Source: Lachnospiraceae bacterium
GTDB lineage: Bacteria > Bacillota > Clostridia > Lachnospirales > Lachnospiraceae
Direction of reading: 5' to 3'
Assembly: GCA_900759665.1 (NCBI GenBank)
Contig: CAAEWE010000075.1
Location: 1 to 53,859, forward strand
DNA length: 53,859 bases
Shown: piece by piece, positions 32,354 to 41,867 of the stretch
Numbering within the stretch: the stretch's first letter is position 1
Layout of the letters: every line of letters begins with the position of its first letter
The notes under the pieces: model-generated
Database searches by the model: none
The model's input: only the letters and a program-made list of their open reading frames with translations
What the model was told of the DNA's origin: nothing
Made by a program: the position numbers and the translations under genes

Positions 32354-33370
32354 ATGACAATATTACAGGCATACGACATTTTGGCAATATCACAGGATGC
32401 CAGTTTCAAAGAGATCAAAAAACAATATCGACAGTTGATGCACCGGGTTCACCCTGACTCCGGTGCATTTGATGTGGAGGAATATCCGTATACCGCACAG
32501 GAGATCAATGAGGCATATGAGACACTTTGTCAGACGGATTGTGAGAATACCGCCGGAAAACGAAGTTCACGGAATTCATCGAAAGGAAAAAAGAAGTCTC
32601 AAACAGCCTCCCAGACCGCATGGCATGCAAAATATGGACAAAGTTCATGGAATGCAGAGATGGGCTGGGATGCTCCGGAAAATACAGGGGCTTATACCAA
32701 ACGTAAGATTTTTCATAAAGTAGAGGATATGGATGGAACCATGATCGGTGTTGTGGCAATCGCAGAGGGAAAATATCTGTGGAAGCCGGAGGAGGATTTT
32801 TCGTTATTCTTAAAAAGCATTCTGGAGTGTAGTGAACGTCTGCTGGCAGAGATCGATGAAAGAAATGGGATGAGCCGGCAGGCAGCAATACGTCTTCGAT
32901 TTCAGGCGGAGCTTGCTTATCTGCTGGCACAGCAGTTTATTGACGGAGCAGAAAGTATGGAGGAATTGCTGACACCGGTAGAGACAGGGAAAGAGGCAGA
33001 GACCTACTACATTCCCGCAATGCTTGAGGCCGGAGGGACGACAGTGGGACTGCGAACCGGAATGGTATTGTATCCGGCGGGAGTACGGGTGCATCGTCTT
33101 TATCTGAAAACAAAGATGGGAAAAGAGGCAGGATACCTGTCTTTTCGGGATGACAGACTGTACCATATTGTGATTCCGCTGCTGGAACAGAAACGTGCTC
33201 AGGTTAAGATTGAAGTGTCCCGAAAACAGGACAGAAAAAACACGACGGGAAGAAGCAAATATAAAAATATTGATTTCTGGATGCGGATTCCAAAGGAGAC
33301 CACTGGCACATTTCCGGAGAGTATTGAACTTAAGATTGAGAATTTGTTGAAACAATATGACAATAGATAA
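32354..33370 (+). CDS. DnaJ-domain protein with an uncharacterised C-terminal region
   Basis: The 338-aa protein starts with a J domain (about residues 1-62) that has the HPD motif in HRVHPDS, so it should stimulate a DnaK-type ATPase. A low-complexity Ser/Lys/Gln-rich linker follows (about 65-110). The remainder, about 230 residues, is not a Gly/Phe region, zinc-finger or DnaJ C-terminal domain. It holds a predicted mixed alpha/beta fold with LRTGMVLYPAGVRVHRLYLK and a basic end. So it is a J-protein of unassigned client. The ribosome site is weak (AGAGAAGA). Confidence 0.75.
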   Translation: MTILQAYDILAISQDASFKEIKKQYRQLMHRVHPDSGAFDVEEYPYTAQEINEAYETLCQTDCENTAGKRSSRNSSKGKKKSQTASQTAWHAKYGQSSWNAEMGWDAPENTGAYTKRKIFHKVEDMDGTMIGVVAIAEGKYLWKPEEDFSLFLKSILECSERLLAEIDERNGMSRQAAIRLRFQAELAYLLAQQFIDGAESMEELLTPVETGKEAETYYIPAMLEAGGTTVGLRTGMVLYPAGVRVHRLYLKTKMGKEAGYLSFRDDRLYHIVIPLLEQKRAQVKIEVSRKQDRKNTTGRSKYKNIDFWMRIPKETTGTFPESIELKIENLLKQYDNR

Positions 33371-33444
33371 AAGTAAAATGAAAAGATGGAGCAGAAACGG
33401 TGTTTAAATTCATATAACAGGCGAGGAGAAAGGAAAGTGGCAGT

Positions 33445-34008
33445 ATGAATCAATTTCAAATAAAAAATGGAAGACCGAAAAATGGGACAGGAAGAACGGA
33501 CACAGAGCTTCGTGTATATGATTTTCTGGATCAGTTAGGGATAAAATATGAGCGGATCGATCATGAGGCTGTGGAGACAATGGAAGACTGCATAGAAATT
33601 GATCAGGCACTTGCACCGGCAGTTGTCTGCAAAAATCTTTTTTTGACGAATTCGAAAGAGGATCGTTATTATCTGCTGATGATACTGGGAGATAAGAAAT
33701 TTCGCTCCTCCGAGGTGGCAGGACAGATTGGAAGCACCAGATTATCCTTTGCCTCAGCAGAAAGGATGAAGGAGTATCTGGATATCAGGTCCGGTTCCGT
33801 CAGTGTGATGGGATTGATGAATGATACAGGGCGCGGGGTAAAGCTTTTGGTGGATGAAGATCTGTTGGCACATGAGCTGTTAGGATGTCATCCATGCGTA
33901 AATACATCCAGCCTGCGGCTGAAGACCGGAGATGTGCTGGAACAGTTTGTGCCGGCGACAGGGCACGATTATGTTGTGGTTCATATTGGAAAAGCCGCAA
34001 ATTTGTGA
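33445..34008 (+). CDS. YbaK/ProX-type aminoacyl-tRNA deacylase (ProXp-ala/PrdX-like)
   Basis: Free-standing trans-editing domain that hydrolyses mischarged tRNA, most likely Ala-tRNA(Pro). The 187-aa protein has VYDFLDQLGIKYERIDHEAV, the catalytic-Lys segment VCKNLFLTN, KKFRSSEVAGQIG, SVSVMGLMND, VKLLVDEDLL, and the hallmark CHPCVNTSSLRL. The length matches PrdX/ProXp-ala rather than the shorter YbaK. AAAGGA lies upstream of the ATG at 33445. Confidence 0.88.
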   Translation: MNQFQIKNGRPKNGTGRTDTELRVYDFLDQLGIKYERIDHEAVETMEDCIEIDQALAPAVVCKNLFLTNSKEDRYYLLMILGDKKFRSSEVAGQIGSTRLSFASAERMKEYLDIRSGSVSVMGLMNDTGRGVKLLVDEDLLAHELLGCHPCVNTSSLRLKTGDVLEQFVPATGHDYVVVHIGKAANL

Positions 34009-34101
34009 TATACTCAACTTTAAAGAAACAGAGATCATACGTCCGGCACACAGACAGTCTCTGTGAAAATACCAGAAACGTGTGCAGAAATGAGGATGAA
34101 A

Positions 34102-34704
34102 ATGGATATTGTATGTTTAGATTTAGAGGGAGTACTTGTACCGGAGATCTGGATTGCATTTGCAGAGGCAAGTGGGATTCCGGAGTTAAAGAGAACTACG
34201 AGAGATGAGCCGGATTATGATAAGCTTATGACATGGCGTCTGGGGATTCTTAAGGAGCATGGTCTGGGACTTAAGGAGATTCAGGACACCATCGCTACGA
34301 TCGATCCGATTCCGGGAGCAAAGGAGTTTTTGGATGAGCTTCGTTCCATTACACAGGTAATTATTATCAGTGATACATTTACACAGTTTGCAAGCCCTCT
34401 GATGAAGAAACTGGGCTGGCCAACAATCTTCTGTAATTCATTGGAGGTTGCACCGGACGGTGAGATCACAGGCTTTAAGATGCGTTGTGAGAAGTCGAAG
34501 TACACCACCGTAAAGGCTCTGCAGTCTATTGGGTATGATACTATTGCCAGCGGTGACAGCCACAACGATCTCGGAATGATCGAGGCTAGTAAGGCGGGAT
34601 TCTTATTCAAGAGCACCGATCAGATCAAGGCGGATCATCCAGAGTTGCCGGCATATGAGACATATGACGAGCTTCTGGCAGCGATCAAAAAAGTGCTGGG
34701 ATAG
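34102..34704 (+). CDS. thrH: ThrH-like HAD phosphatase (phosphoserine phosphatase / homoserine phosphotransferase)
   Basis: The 200-aa protein from the ATG at 34102 aligns from its first residues with the ThrH pattern, MEIACLDLEGVLVPE in Pseudomonas against MDIVCLDLEGVLVPE here. That decides the start among several in-frame ATGs; GAGG lies 6 nt upstream. HAD motifs: DLEG (residues 7-10) with nucleophile Asp7, ISDTF, and GDSHNDLGM. ThrH dephosphorylates phosphoserine and can transfer the phosphate to homoserine. Activity in this organism is inferred from similarity. Confidence 0.9.
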   Translation: MDIVCLDLEGVLVPEIWIAFAEASGIPELKRTTRDEPDYDKLMTWRLGILKEHGLGLKEIQDTIATIDPIPGAKEFLDELRSITQVIIISDTFTQFASPLMKKLGWPTIFCNSLEVAPDGEITGFKMRCEKSKYTTVKALQSIGYDTIASGDSHNDLGMIEASKAGFLFKSTDQIKADHPELPAYETYDELLAAIKKVLG

Positions 34705-34727
34705 CGTTAGGATTTATATTCACCCTC

Positions 34728-34775
34728 AGGGGATGTTTTTGAAATATTACGTTTCAGAAACATCCCTTTTTGTGT
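34728..34775 (+). terminator. Terminator after thrH
   Basis: AGGGGATGTTTTTGAAA pairs with the later TTTCAGAAACATCCCTT region, followed by TTTTTG. Confidence 0.8.
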
Positions 34776-34802
34776 ATTTGATAAAGATTATTATTAGTTT
34801 CA

Positions 34803-34830
34803 TTGCTAAAAGGAGCCATTATGCTATTAT
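34803..34830 (+). promoter_or_regulatory. Promoter of the heterodimeric ABC exporter operon
   Basis: TTGCTA (34803-34808), a 16-bp spacer and TATTAT (34825-34830), just upstream of a perfect dyad. Confidence 0.45.
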
Positions 34831-34845
34831 ATTATTGAAACTGGA

Positions 34846-34861
34846 GTTAGTATACACTAAC
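34846..34861. promoter_or_regulatory. Dyad GTTAGTATACACTAAC, likely operator of the ABC operon
   Basis: GTTAGT and ACTAAC are exact reverse complements around a 4-bp centre. It lies about 15 bp after the proposed -10, where a repressor would block transcription. TetR-type repressors of efflux pumps often bind such dyads, but no TetR gene is in the neighbourhood. Confidence 0.5.
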
Positions 34862-34898
34862 ATATTTTTCCGGAATTAAAAAATGGGAGGATAGCATA

Positions 34899-36686
34899 AT
34901 GGAAGAGAAAAAGCAAAAAGAAGAAAGTCTGTTGAAACAGCTCTTTAATTTTGCAGGAAACTACAAGTATCTGAGTATCCTGTCGGCAGTTTTGGCAGCA
35001 GTCAGTGCTCTTATTGCACTGGTGCCGTTTTATGATATCTGGCGGATCATGCAGGAGGTGATCCGGGTAAAGTTAAACTTTGCCCAGGCGCAGGGGATTG
35101 CTTCCTATGGATGGCACGCTGTAGGCTATGCGTTATTAGGGATGCTTTTGTATATTGCAGGGTTGATGTGTTCCCATATGGCAGCATTCCGGGTGCAGGC
35201 GTCCATGAGAACCATCATGATGGAGCATATCATGAAGCTGCCTATGGGCTTTATTGAGAGCGAAGGCAGCGGAAAGATCCGCAAGATTGTGATAGATTCC
35301 AGTGCGGCAACGGAGACGTATCTGGCACATAACCTGCCGGATAAAGCGGTATCTGTGGCAACCCCGGTGGGCTTGATCGCTCTGCTTCTGGTGTTTGACT
35401 GGCGTTTGGGACTGATCTGTCTGATCCCGGCAGTGCTCGGTTTTCTGTTTATGGGGAGTATGATGGGCAAGGACATGGAAAAAAGTATGAAGGAGTACCA
35501 GAACTCTCTGGAAACTATGTCTGCTGAGGCAGTGGAGTATGTCCGGGGCATTCCGGTGGTCAAGACTTTTGGCCAGACCGTATTTTCCTTTAAGAGATTT
35601 AAGGATTCCATTGATAAATACGAAAAATGGACACTGGATTATACCAAAAGAATGCGAAAGCCAATGGCTGCTTTTACTACAGCGGTCAATTCCACCTTTG
35701 CTTTTATCATTGCGGCAGCATATCTGCTGGGTGGCCATGGAATTTCCGGAAAGCTTGGTTTGAATCTGTTTTTCTATATTATTATCACGCCGATCTTAAC
35801 CACAACTTTAATGAAGCTTGCCTATGCCGGAGAGGCACAGCTGCAGGTGAAGGATGCTCTGATGCGCATGGACAGTCTGATGAACCGGAAGCCTTTGCCG
35901 GAACCGCAGCAGGGTGAGCTGCCAAAAGACAGTTCTTTATCTATGGAGAATGTTTCCTTTGCCTATGAGGACGCAGAGAAAAATGCAGTGGACGGTGTTA
36001 CGCTTCAGATCAAGGCGGGAGAGCATGTGGCATTTGTGGGACCGTCCGGTGGCGGCAAGACAACACTGGCGTCTCTGATCGCAAGATTCTGGGACGTGAA
36101 GGAAGGCAGTATAAAGCTTGGCGGTGTGGATGTCCGGGATATTACAAGCAGTGAATTGATGAATCAGATATCCTATGTATTTCAGGATAGCAAGTTATTA
36201 AAAATGTCGATTCTGGAGAATGTACGGATCGGCAGGCCGGATGCCACGGATGCAGAGGTCATGAAGGCGTTGGAGGAAGCACAGTGCATGGATATCATTG
36301 AAAAGCTTCCGGATGGGATCAATACCATGATCGGTGCCGAGGGCACTTATGTGTCCGGGGGAGAGGCACAGAGACTTTCCATTGCCAGAGCATTTCTGAA
36401 GAATGCACCGGTTCTGATCCTGGATGAAGCCACGGCGTTTGCCGATCCGGACAATGAACAGCGGGTGCAGGCAGCCTTTGAAAAGCTTTCCAAAGACAAA
36501 ACGGTGATCATGATCGCTCACCGGCTGTCCACCGTAACCAATGCGGACCGGATCTACGTATTAAAGGATGGAACGGTGGCAGAGAGCGGCAGCCATAAGG
36601 AGCTGACAGCTCAGTCGGGAGTTTACGCCCATATGTGGGAGGAATACAACAAATCAGTCAACTGGAAGGTAGGTGCTGCATCATGA
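34899..36686 (+). CDS. ABC transporter, membrane-ATPase subunit 1 of a heterodimer
   Basis: A 595-aa half-transporter with six membrane helices (about residues 20-310) and an ATPase domain. Walker A is GPSGGGKTT (381-389), the signature VSGGEAQR, Walker B ends LILDEATA and the H-loop is IAHRLSTV. The D-loop reads FADPDNE instead of the usual SALD, a variant I recall in siderophore-type YbtP/IrtA half-transporters. GGGAGG precedes the ATG. Its stop overlaps the next gene (ATGA), so the two form one heterodimer. The substrate is unknown; the direction (export or siderophore import) is unproven. Confidence 0.9.
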   Translation: MEEKKQKEESLLKQLFNFAGNYKYLSILSAVLAAVSALIALVPFYDIWRIMQEVIRVKLNFAQAQGIASYGWHAVGYALLGMLLYIAGLMCSHMAAFRVQASMRTIMMEHIMKLPMGFIESEGSGKIRKIVIDSSAATETYLAHNLPDKAVSVATPVGLIALLLVFDWRLGLICLIPAVLGFLFMGSMMGKDMEKSMKEYQNSLETMSAEAVEYVRGIPVVKTFGQTVFSFKRFKDSIDKYEKWTLDYTKRMRKPMAAFTTAVNSTFAFIIAAAYLLGGHGISGKLGLNLFFYIIITPILTTTLMKLAYAGEAQLQVKDALMRMDSLMNRKPLPEPQQGELPKDSSLSMENVSFAYEDAEKNAVDGVTLQIKAGEHVAFVGPSGGGKTTLASLIARFWDVKEGSIKLGGVDVRDITSSELMNQISYVFQDSKLLKMSILENVRIGRPDATDAEVMKALEEAQCMDIIEKLPDGINTMIGAEGTYVSGGEAQRLSIARAFLKNAPVLILDEATAFADPDNEQRVQAAFEKLSKDKTVIMIAHRLSTVTNADRIYVLKDGTVAESGSHKELTAQSGVYAHMWEEYNKSVNWKVGAAS

Positions 36687-38419
36687 GTTTGTTAGAAAAG
36701 ATAAAACATAAATATGCCCTTTCGGATCAGGGAGCAAGAGATATGGTCAGGGCGATCATTGCTGTTACCATATCGGATATCGTGTTGATGCTTCCGGTGG
36801 GAATCCTGTATCTGCTGGCATCGGATATATTGGAGGGAACCATTGGAAGAGACAGGATGCCTCTTTATATTGGAGGAACTGTGGCAGCACTTCTGCTGAT
36901 AATACTGACGTCGTATTTTCAGTATAATGCTACGTTTTTGTCTACATATGTAGAAAGTGGAGTGCGCCGCCGCACGCTGGCAGAAAAGCTTCGAAAGCTG
37001 CCGTTATCCTTCTTTGGCAAAAAGGATCTGGCGGATCTCACCAACACGATTATGGGAGACTGTGCATGGCTGGAAACGGCAAGCTCCCATTTTATACCGG
37101 AGCTGATCGGAGCCATGATCTCCACAACGATCGTCGTGATCAGCCTGTTTTTCTTTGATCTGCGGATGACGCTGGCAGCTGTGTGGGTGCTTCCGGTTGC
37201 CTTTTTTGTAGTATTTGCGGCACGTCCCATTACCCTGCGGTTAGATGAGAAGGCGACGAAGTACAAGATCAACTGTATGGATGGGATTCAGGAGGGACTG
37301 GAAACCCTTCGGGATCTGAAATCCTACAATGCCACAGAGACATATATGGTGGGACTGAACCGGAAGATCAAGGTAGTGGAAAGCCACAGCGTATCCTCTG
37401 AGTTTGTCAATGCCGTTTTTGTATGTTCGGCACAGATGATATTGAAGTTTGGGATCGGTGTGGTTGCATTGACGGGAAGCATTTTATTCTCCAGAGGTGA
37501 GATCAGTGCACTGACCTTCTTTATGTATCTGCTGGTGGTCTCCAGAATGTATGACCCGTTTCAGGTAGCTCTCCAGAATCTGTCTGCTGTGATCGCAACC
37601 GATACACGGTGCAAGAGAATGGATGAGATCTTAAGCCATAAGGAGCAGGAAGGCAGAGAGGATATGGACTATCAGGGCTATGATATCTGCTTTGACCATG
37701 TGGGTTTTTCTTATGAGGACGGAGAACAGGTTCTGCGGGATGTGAGTTTCACGGCAAAACAGGGAGAGGTAACGGCACTGATCGGACCTTCCGGCGGCGG
37801 TAAGACTACGGTATCCAGACTGGCGGCAAGATTCTGGGACGCAGACCGGGGAACAATCACTGTAGGTGGTATGAATGTGTCTGAAATTGATCCGGAGACA
37901 TTGTTGTCCCTGTACTCCATTGTATTTCAGGATGTCACACTGTTTAATAATACTGTCATGGAAAATATCCGGATCGGTAAGAAGGATGCCACAGACGAGG
38001 AAGTTATGGCAGCGGCAAAGTTGGCGCACTGTGATGAATTTATTGAAAAGCTGCCCGAAAAATGGGACAGCATGATCGGAGAAAACGGTTCCGAACTTTC
38101 CGGAGGAGAACGTCAGCGTATCTCCATTGCCAGGGCATTTTTGAAGGATGCACCGATCATTCTCATGGATGAGGCAACCGCTTCTCTGGATGTGGACAAC
38201 GAATCTCTCATTCAGGAAGCTATCTCCAAGCTTATCAAAAACAAAACCGTGCTGATCATAGCACACCGTATGAGAACAGTGGATGGCGTAGACAAGATCG
38301 TTGTCCTCAGGGACGGTGTTGTGGCAGAAAGCGGTACGCCAGAGGAATTAAAGGAAGCAGACGGAATTTACCGTCATATGGTGGAGCTGCAGCTTCAAAC
38401 GGAGCAGTGGAAATACTAG
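36683..38419 (+). CDS. ABC transporter, membrane-ATPase subunit 2 of a heterodimer
   Basis: A 578-aa half-transporter that begins at the ATG overlapping the previous stop by 4 bp; the upstream frame to 36635 lies within the first gene. It has six membrane helices (about 20-310), Walker A GPSGGGKTT, signature LSGGERQR, Walker B IILMDEATASLDVDNE and the H-loop IAHRMRTV. Both subunits keep a catalytic Glu. Probably multidrug/lipid-type or YbtQ/IrtB-like. The adjacent reductase does not decide between these. Confidence 0.9.
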   Translation: MSLLEKIKHKYALSDQGARDMVRAIIAVTISDIVLMLPVGILYLLASDILEGTIGRDRMPLYIGGTVAALLLIILTSYFQYNATFLSTYVESGVRRRTLAEKLRKLPLSFFGKKDLADLTNTIMGDCAWLETASSHFIPELIGAMISTTIVVISLFFFDLRMTLAAVWVLPVAFFVVFAARPITLRLDEKATKYKINCMDGIQEGLETLRDLKSYNATETYMVGLNRKIKVVESHSVSSEFVNAVFVCSAQMILKFGIGVVALTGSILFSRGEISALTFFMYLLVVSRMYDPFQVALQNLSAVIATDTRCKRMDEILSHKEQEGREDMDYQGYDICFDHVGFSYEDGEQVLRDVSFTAKQGEVTALIGPSGGGKTTVSRLAARFWDADRGTITVGGMNVSEIDPETLLSLYSIVFQDVTLFNNTVMENIRIGKKDATDEEVMAAAKLAHCDEFIEKLPEKWDSMIGENGSELSGGERQRISIARAFLKDAPIILMDEATASLDVDNESLIQEAISKLIKNKTVLIIAHRMRTVDGVDKIVVLRDGVVAESGTPEELKEADGIYRHMVELQLQTEQWKY

Positions 38420-38507
38420 CAATAACTTTATATTTCTCTATGTTCCAAACATTCAAAATAGTGTATAATAAGGCATGATTGATTACCTTTGGAGAGGAAG
38501 TGGGCAT

Positions 38508-39887
38508 ATGAGATATGATGTAATTATTATTGGGGCAGGTCCGGGAGGCATTTTTGCAGCATATGAGCTGATGAAAAAGAAGCCGGATTGTAAAATAGCA
38601 GTATTTGAGGAAGGATATCCTCTGGAAAAGAGAAAATGTCCGATCGACGGCAAAAAGATCAAAAGCTGTGTCGGCTGCAAACGCTGTTCGATCATGTGCG
38701 GTTTTGGCGGAGCCGGTGCATTTTCCGACGGAAAATATAATATCACCAATGATTTCGGTGGCACCCTGTTTGAATATATCGGTAAAGAGAAAGCAGTGGA
38801 GCTGATGAAATATGTGGATGAGATCAACATGGCAAACGGTGGCGAAGGAACGCAGCTTTACTCCACGGCAGGAACGAAGTTCAAAAAGCTCTGTCTGCAG
38901 AATAAGCTGAATCTGCTGGATGCATCCGTACGTCATCTGGGCACAGATATTAACTATATTGTGCTGGGCAATCTTTACGATCAGATGAAGGATCATGTGG
39001 AGTTTTACTTTGACACACCGGTGGAAACCATTGAGATCGTCGAAAACGGATACCGCGTTGTCTGTGAAAACAGTGAAACCTGCGAGTGTGATAAATGTAT
39101 TGTGTCGGTAGGCCGAAGCGGCAGCAAATGGATGGAAAAGGTCTGCAGAGAGCTTGAGATCCCAACCAGCTCCAACCGTGTAGATATTGGTGTGCGTGTG
39201 GAACTTCCGGCTGTTATCTTCTCCCATCTGACGGATGAGCTGTATGAGAGCAAGATCGTCTACCGCACCGAGAAGTTTGAGGATCGTGTCCGCACCTTCT
39301 GTATGAATCCAAACGGCATTGTGGTGAATGAAAATACCAACGGCATCATTACGGTGAATGGCCACAGCTATGAGGGGGACGAAAAGAAAACGGAGAACAC
39401 CAACTTTGCCCTTCTGGTGGCAAAGCATTTCTCCGAACCCTTTAAGGACAGCAATGGGTACGGCGAAAGTATCGCAAGGCTTTCCAATATGCTGGGAGGC
39501 GGCGTGATCGTGCAGCGTTTTGGAGATTTGGTGCGTGGAAGACGAAGCACGGAGAAGCGTATTCATGAGAATCTTGTCACACCAACATTGTCAGCAACAC
39601 CGGGAGATTTAAGTCTGGTACTTCCAAAACGTATCATGGACGGGATCATCGAGATGATCTATGCACTGGATAAGGTGGCTCCGGGTACTGCCAATGACGA
39701 CACGCTGCTTTATGGTGTGGAGGTGAAGTTCTATAACATGGAGGTTGCGCTGGATCACAATCTGGAAAGCTGTCACAAGGGACTTTACGTGATCGGAGAC
39801 GGCAGTGGTGTGACCCATTCCTTGTCCCATGCGTCGGCCAGCGGTGTATATGTAGCAAGACATATTATCAGTGAGGGCGAACAATGA
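38508..39887 (+). CDS. FAD-dependent oxidoreductase (COG2509-like)
   Basis: The 459-aa flavoprotein begins at the ATG at 38508 with the FAD-binding YDVIIIGAGPGGIFAAYEL. A Cys-rich segment follows (KRKCPI, CVGCKRCSIMC, about residues 43-64), then GGAGAFSDGKYN. The C-terminal FAD motif is LYVIGDGSGVTHSLSHASASG. The four closely spaced Cys may hold a redox pair or a metal centre. GGAGAGG lies upstream. The stop overlaps the LysR gene start (ATGA), so the regulator is in the same unit. Substrate unknown. Confidence 0.85.
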   Translation: MRYDVIIIGAGPGGIFAAYELMKKKPDCKIAVFEEGYPLEKRKCPIDGKKIKSCVGCKRCSIMCGFGGAGAFSDGKYNITNDFGGTLFEYIGKEKAVELMKYVDEINMANGGEGTQLYSTAGTKFKKLCLQNKLNLLDASVRHLGTDINYIVLGNLYDQMKDHVEFYFDTPVETIEIVENGYRVVCENSETCECDKCIVSVGRSGSKWMEKVCRELEIPTSSNRVDIGVRVELPAVIFSHLTDELYESKIVYRTEKFEDRVRTFCMNPNGIVVNENTNGIITVNGHSYEGDEKKTENTNFALLVAKHFSEPFKDSNGYGESIARLSNMLGGGVIVQRFGDLVRGRRSTEKRIHENLVTPTLSATPGDLSLVLPKRIMDGIIEMIYALDKVAPGTANDDTLLYGVEVKFYNMEVALDHNLESCHKGLYVIGDGSGVTHSLSHASASGVYVARHIISEGEQ

Positions 39888-40765
39888 CATTAAAACACAT
39901 TAAGATATTTGTGGCGGTTTATCAGGAGGAGAGTATTACCAGGGCGGCAGAAAAGCTTCATATGACACAGCCGGCGACCAGTCTTGCCATACGGGAGCTG
40001 GAGGAATATTATCATACCAAGCTGTTTGAACGGAGCGGCAGGGGAATCCGGGTGACATCCGCCGGAAGCCAGCTGTACCCAAGTGCAGTGCGGTTATTGT
40101 CTCTGTATGATGAGATGGATGCGGAAATGAAAAACTGGGACACCTCCGGCAGACTCCGGGTTGGTTCCAGTATCAGTATCGGCTCCTGCATTCTGCCGAA
40201 GCTGATCAGCCGTTTTTCGAAGGAATATCCGGAATTGGATCTGTACGTAAAAGTGGACAGTTCTGATGTGATCGAGCAGAACGTGCTGGAAAATCATCTG
40301 GACTTTGCTTTGATCGAGGGATCCGTTCATTCCGAAAAGCTCAAATCAACCGTGTTTCTTGATGACGAGCTTGTACCGGTATGCAGCCGTTTTCATCCGC
40401 TGGCAGGGGCGGAGAATGTGGAACTGGACAGCTTAAAGGACGAGCATTTTCTCATGAGAGAGCCCCACAGTGGTACCCGTCAGCTTGCGGATTCCAGCTT
40501 TGCATTGAAAAATTTCCAGATCAGACCCACATGGGAGAGTACCAGTACGGCGGCACTGATCAATGCAGTGTCTATTGGACTGGGGATCTCCATTCTGCCA
40601 AAACGTATGCTGGAGAAGCAGCTTCGGATGCATCAGATCGGGTCTTTTACGATCCGTGACATGGATCTGAAGCGTCATTACTCGCTGATCTATCATGAGA
40701 ATAAATTTGTTTCTCCCACCATGGAGCGTTTTTTTGAAATGCTGACAGAGCTGCGTAATGATTAA
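39884..40765 (+). CDS. LysR-family transcriptional regulator
   Basis: The 293-aa protein has an N-terminal winged helix (ITRAAEKLHMTQPATSLAIRELEEYYHTKLFERSG) written here only for its short core AAEKLHMTQPATS, and a C-terminal effector-binding domain (about 90-290) with the CysB-like pattern. The start overlaps the oxidoreductase stop by 4 bp. Coexpressed with the oxidoreductase; likely regulates it or a sulfur/redox set. The effector cannot be read from the sequence. Confidence 0.93.
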   Translation: MTLKHIKIFVAVYQEESITRAAEKLHMTQPATSLAIRELEEYYHTKLFERSGRGIRVTSAGSQLYPSAVRLLSLYDEMDAEMKNWDTSGRLRVGSSISIGSCILPKLISRFSKEYPELDLYVKVDSSDVIEQNVLENHLDFALIEGSVHSEKLKSTVFLDDELVPVCSRFHPLAGAENVELDSLKDEHFLMREPHSGTRQLADSSFALKNFQIRPTWESTSTAALINAVSIGLGISILPKRMLEKQLRMHQIGSFTIRDMDLKRHYSLIYHENKFVSPTMERFFEMLTELRND

Positions 40766-40832
40766 AAGAGTATACGGAGGACCGGTTGGGCGGTACGAAG
40801 CCTGCAGGCAGTAGAAAGGAATGCAGATTATT

Positions 40833-41372
40833 ATGAAAAAATTATATTTTACGAGACATGGACAGACCTTCTGGAATGTAGAAAATAAAATATGTGGTGC
40901 CACGGATATTGCATTGACGGAGCTTGGACATGAGCAGGCGGTGGCCGCCGGTCAAATGATCCGGGAGGCTGGCTATGAGATTGATGAAATTCTCTATTCG
41001 CCTTTGGTCCGTGCTGCGGAGACGGCACGTCATATCAGCGAGGAGACCGGGATCCCTATGCGGATGGAACCACGGTTAAAGGAGCAGAACTTTGGGCGGT
41101 TTGAAGGAACGGCACGTAACGGTGAGGAGTTTCGCGAGGCAAAAGCCTGCTTTGTCAATCATTTTGGCACAGGGGAGTCCATGCTGCAGATGGCACAGCG
41201 GATCTATAATCTGATCGATGACCTGAAAAACGATCCGTCGGACAAGACATATCTTCTGGTAGCACATAACGGTATTGCCCGTATCGTGCAGTCTTATTTT
41301 CATGAGATGACCAATGAGGAGTTTGCGGCGTTCGGAATTGATAATTGTACGCTGCTGGAATTTGATCTGTAG
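40833..41372 (+). CDS. Histidine phosphatase family protein
   Basis: The 179-aa protein has the phosphoglycerate-mutase-fold catalytic motif FTRHGQTFWN (residues about 5-14) with the nucleophilic His, SPLVRAAETARH, the Glu region EQNFGRFEG, and the second His in LVAHNGIARI. The ATG at 40833 gives the usual MKKLYFTRHG start; an earlier ATG at 40821 sits directly against AAAGGA. Broad-specificity phosphatase such as alpha-ribazole phosphatase (CobC) or PhoE; the sequence does not settle which. CobC would fit the corrin genes 10 kb upstream. Confidence 0.88.
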   Translation: MKKLYFTRHGQTFWNVENKICGATDIALTELGHEQAVAAGQMIREAGYEIDEILYSPLVRAAETARHISEETGIPMRMEPRLKEQNFGRFEGTARNGEEFREAKACFVNHFGTGESMLQMAQRIYNLIDDLKNDPSDKTYLLVAHNGIARIVQSYFHEMTNEEFAAFGIDNCTLLEFDL

Positions 41373-41385
41373 GGAGAATGAAATT

Positions 41386-41793
41386 ATGGAACAGGATATG
41401 ACAATATATACGATCACGCGCATTGATGAGGCAGACTTTGGATGCGAAGGCAGACCGGAAGGGTACATTCCCATGGTAACCGTGTATCTGGAAGATGAAT
41501 ATGGCAGGGAGGAGGTCATTGAAATGGAGGATGCACAGATGTATCACCGGGCATTGGACGAGGGCTCCCGTGTGGTGATCGGCGGAGACGGAACGCTCTA
41601 TAGTCTGGAGGCAGCCAGACGACAGGCAGATATCATACCGGTGGAGGAGATGGCAGATACCGATCAGCAGAATCAGTGGCTGGAAGGATATATGGATGCC
41701 GTGGAGGAACTGGAAGAAGAGTTATTTATTATGAAAGAATGCGATACAGAAGAGTCGCGGTTTGAAACTCTTGCGGGTAATACCAATCCGTGA
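41386..41793 (+). CDS. Conserved hypothetical protein, acidic C-terminus
   Basis: A 135-aa protein from the ATG at 41386, behind GGGAG. It begins with strands (IYTITRIDEADFGC, VTVYLEDEYGREEVIEM), then GSRVVIGGDGTLY, and ends in an acidic helix (about 95-125, Glu-rich). No motif of a known family is seen. It is 13 bp after the histidine phosphatase gene and probably cotranscribed. A homodimeric regulator-like fold is possible, but this is a guess. Confidence 0.65.
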   Translation: MEQDMTIYTITRIDEADFGCEGRPEGYIPMVTVYLEDEYGREEVIEMEDAQMYHRALDEGSRVVIGGDGTLYSLEAARRQADIIPVEEMADTDQQNQWLEGYMDAVEELEEELFIMKECDTEESRFETLAGNTNP

Positions 41794-41867
41794 TATTATT
41801 AAATATATGTAAATTGTTATTGGGATAGGTATTTTTGAAGTAGATGAAACTTGAAGGAGGTAGCAAA

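Noticed and set aside
38307..39566. Long reverse-strand frame (419 codons) antisense to the oxidoreductase
   Set aside because: The forward frame carries clear FAD motifs; the antisense product shows no family motifs and has no promoter or ribosome site.
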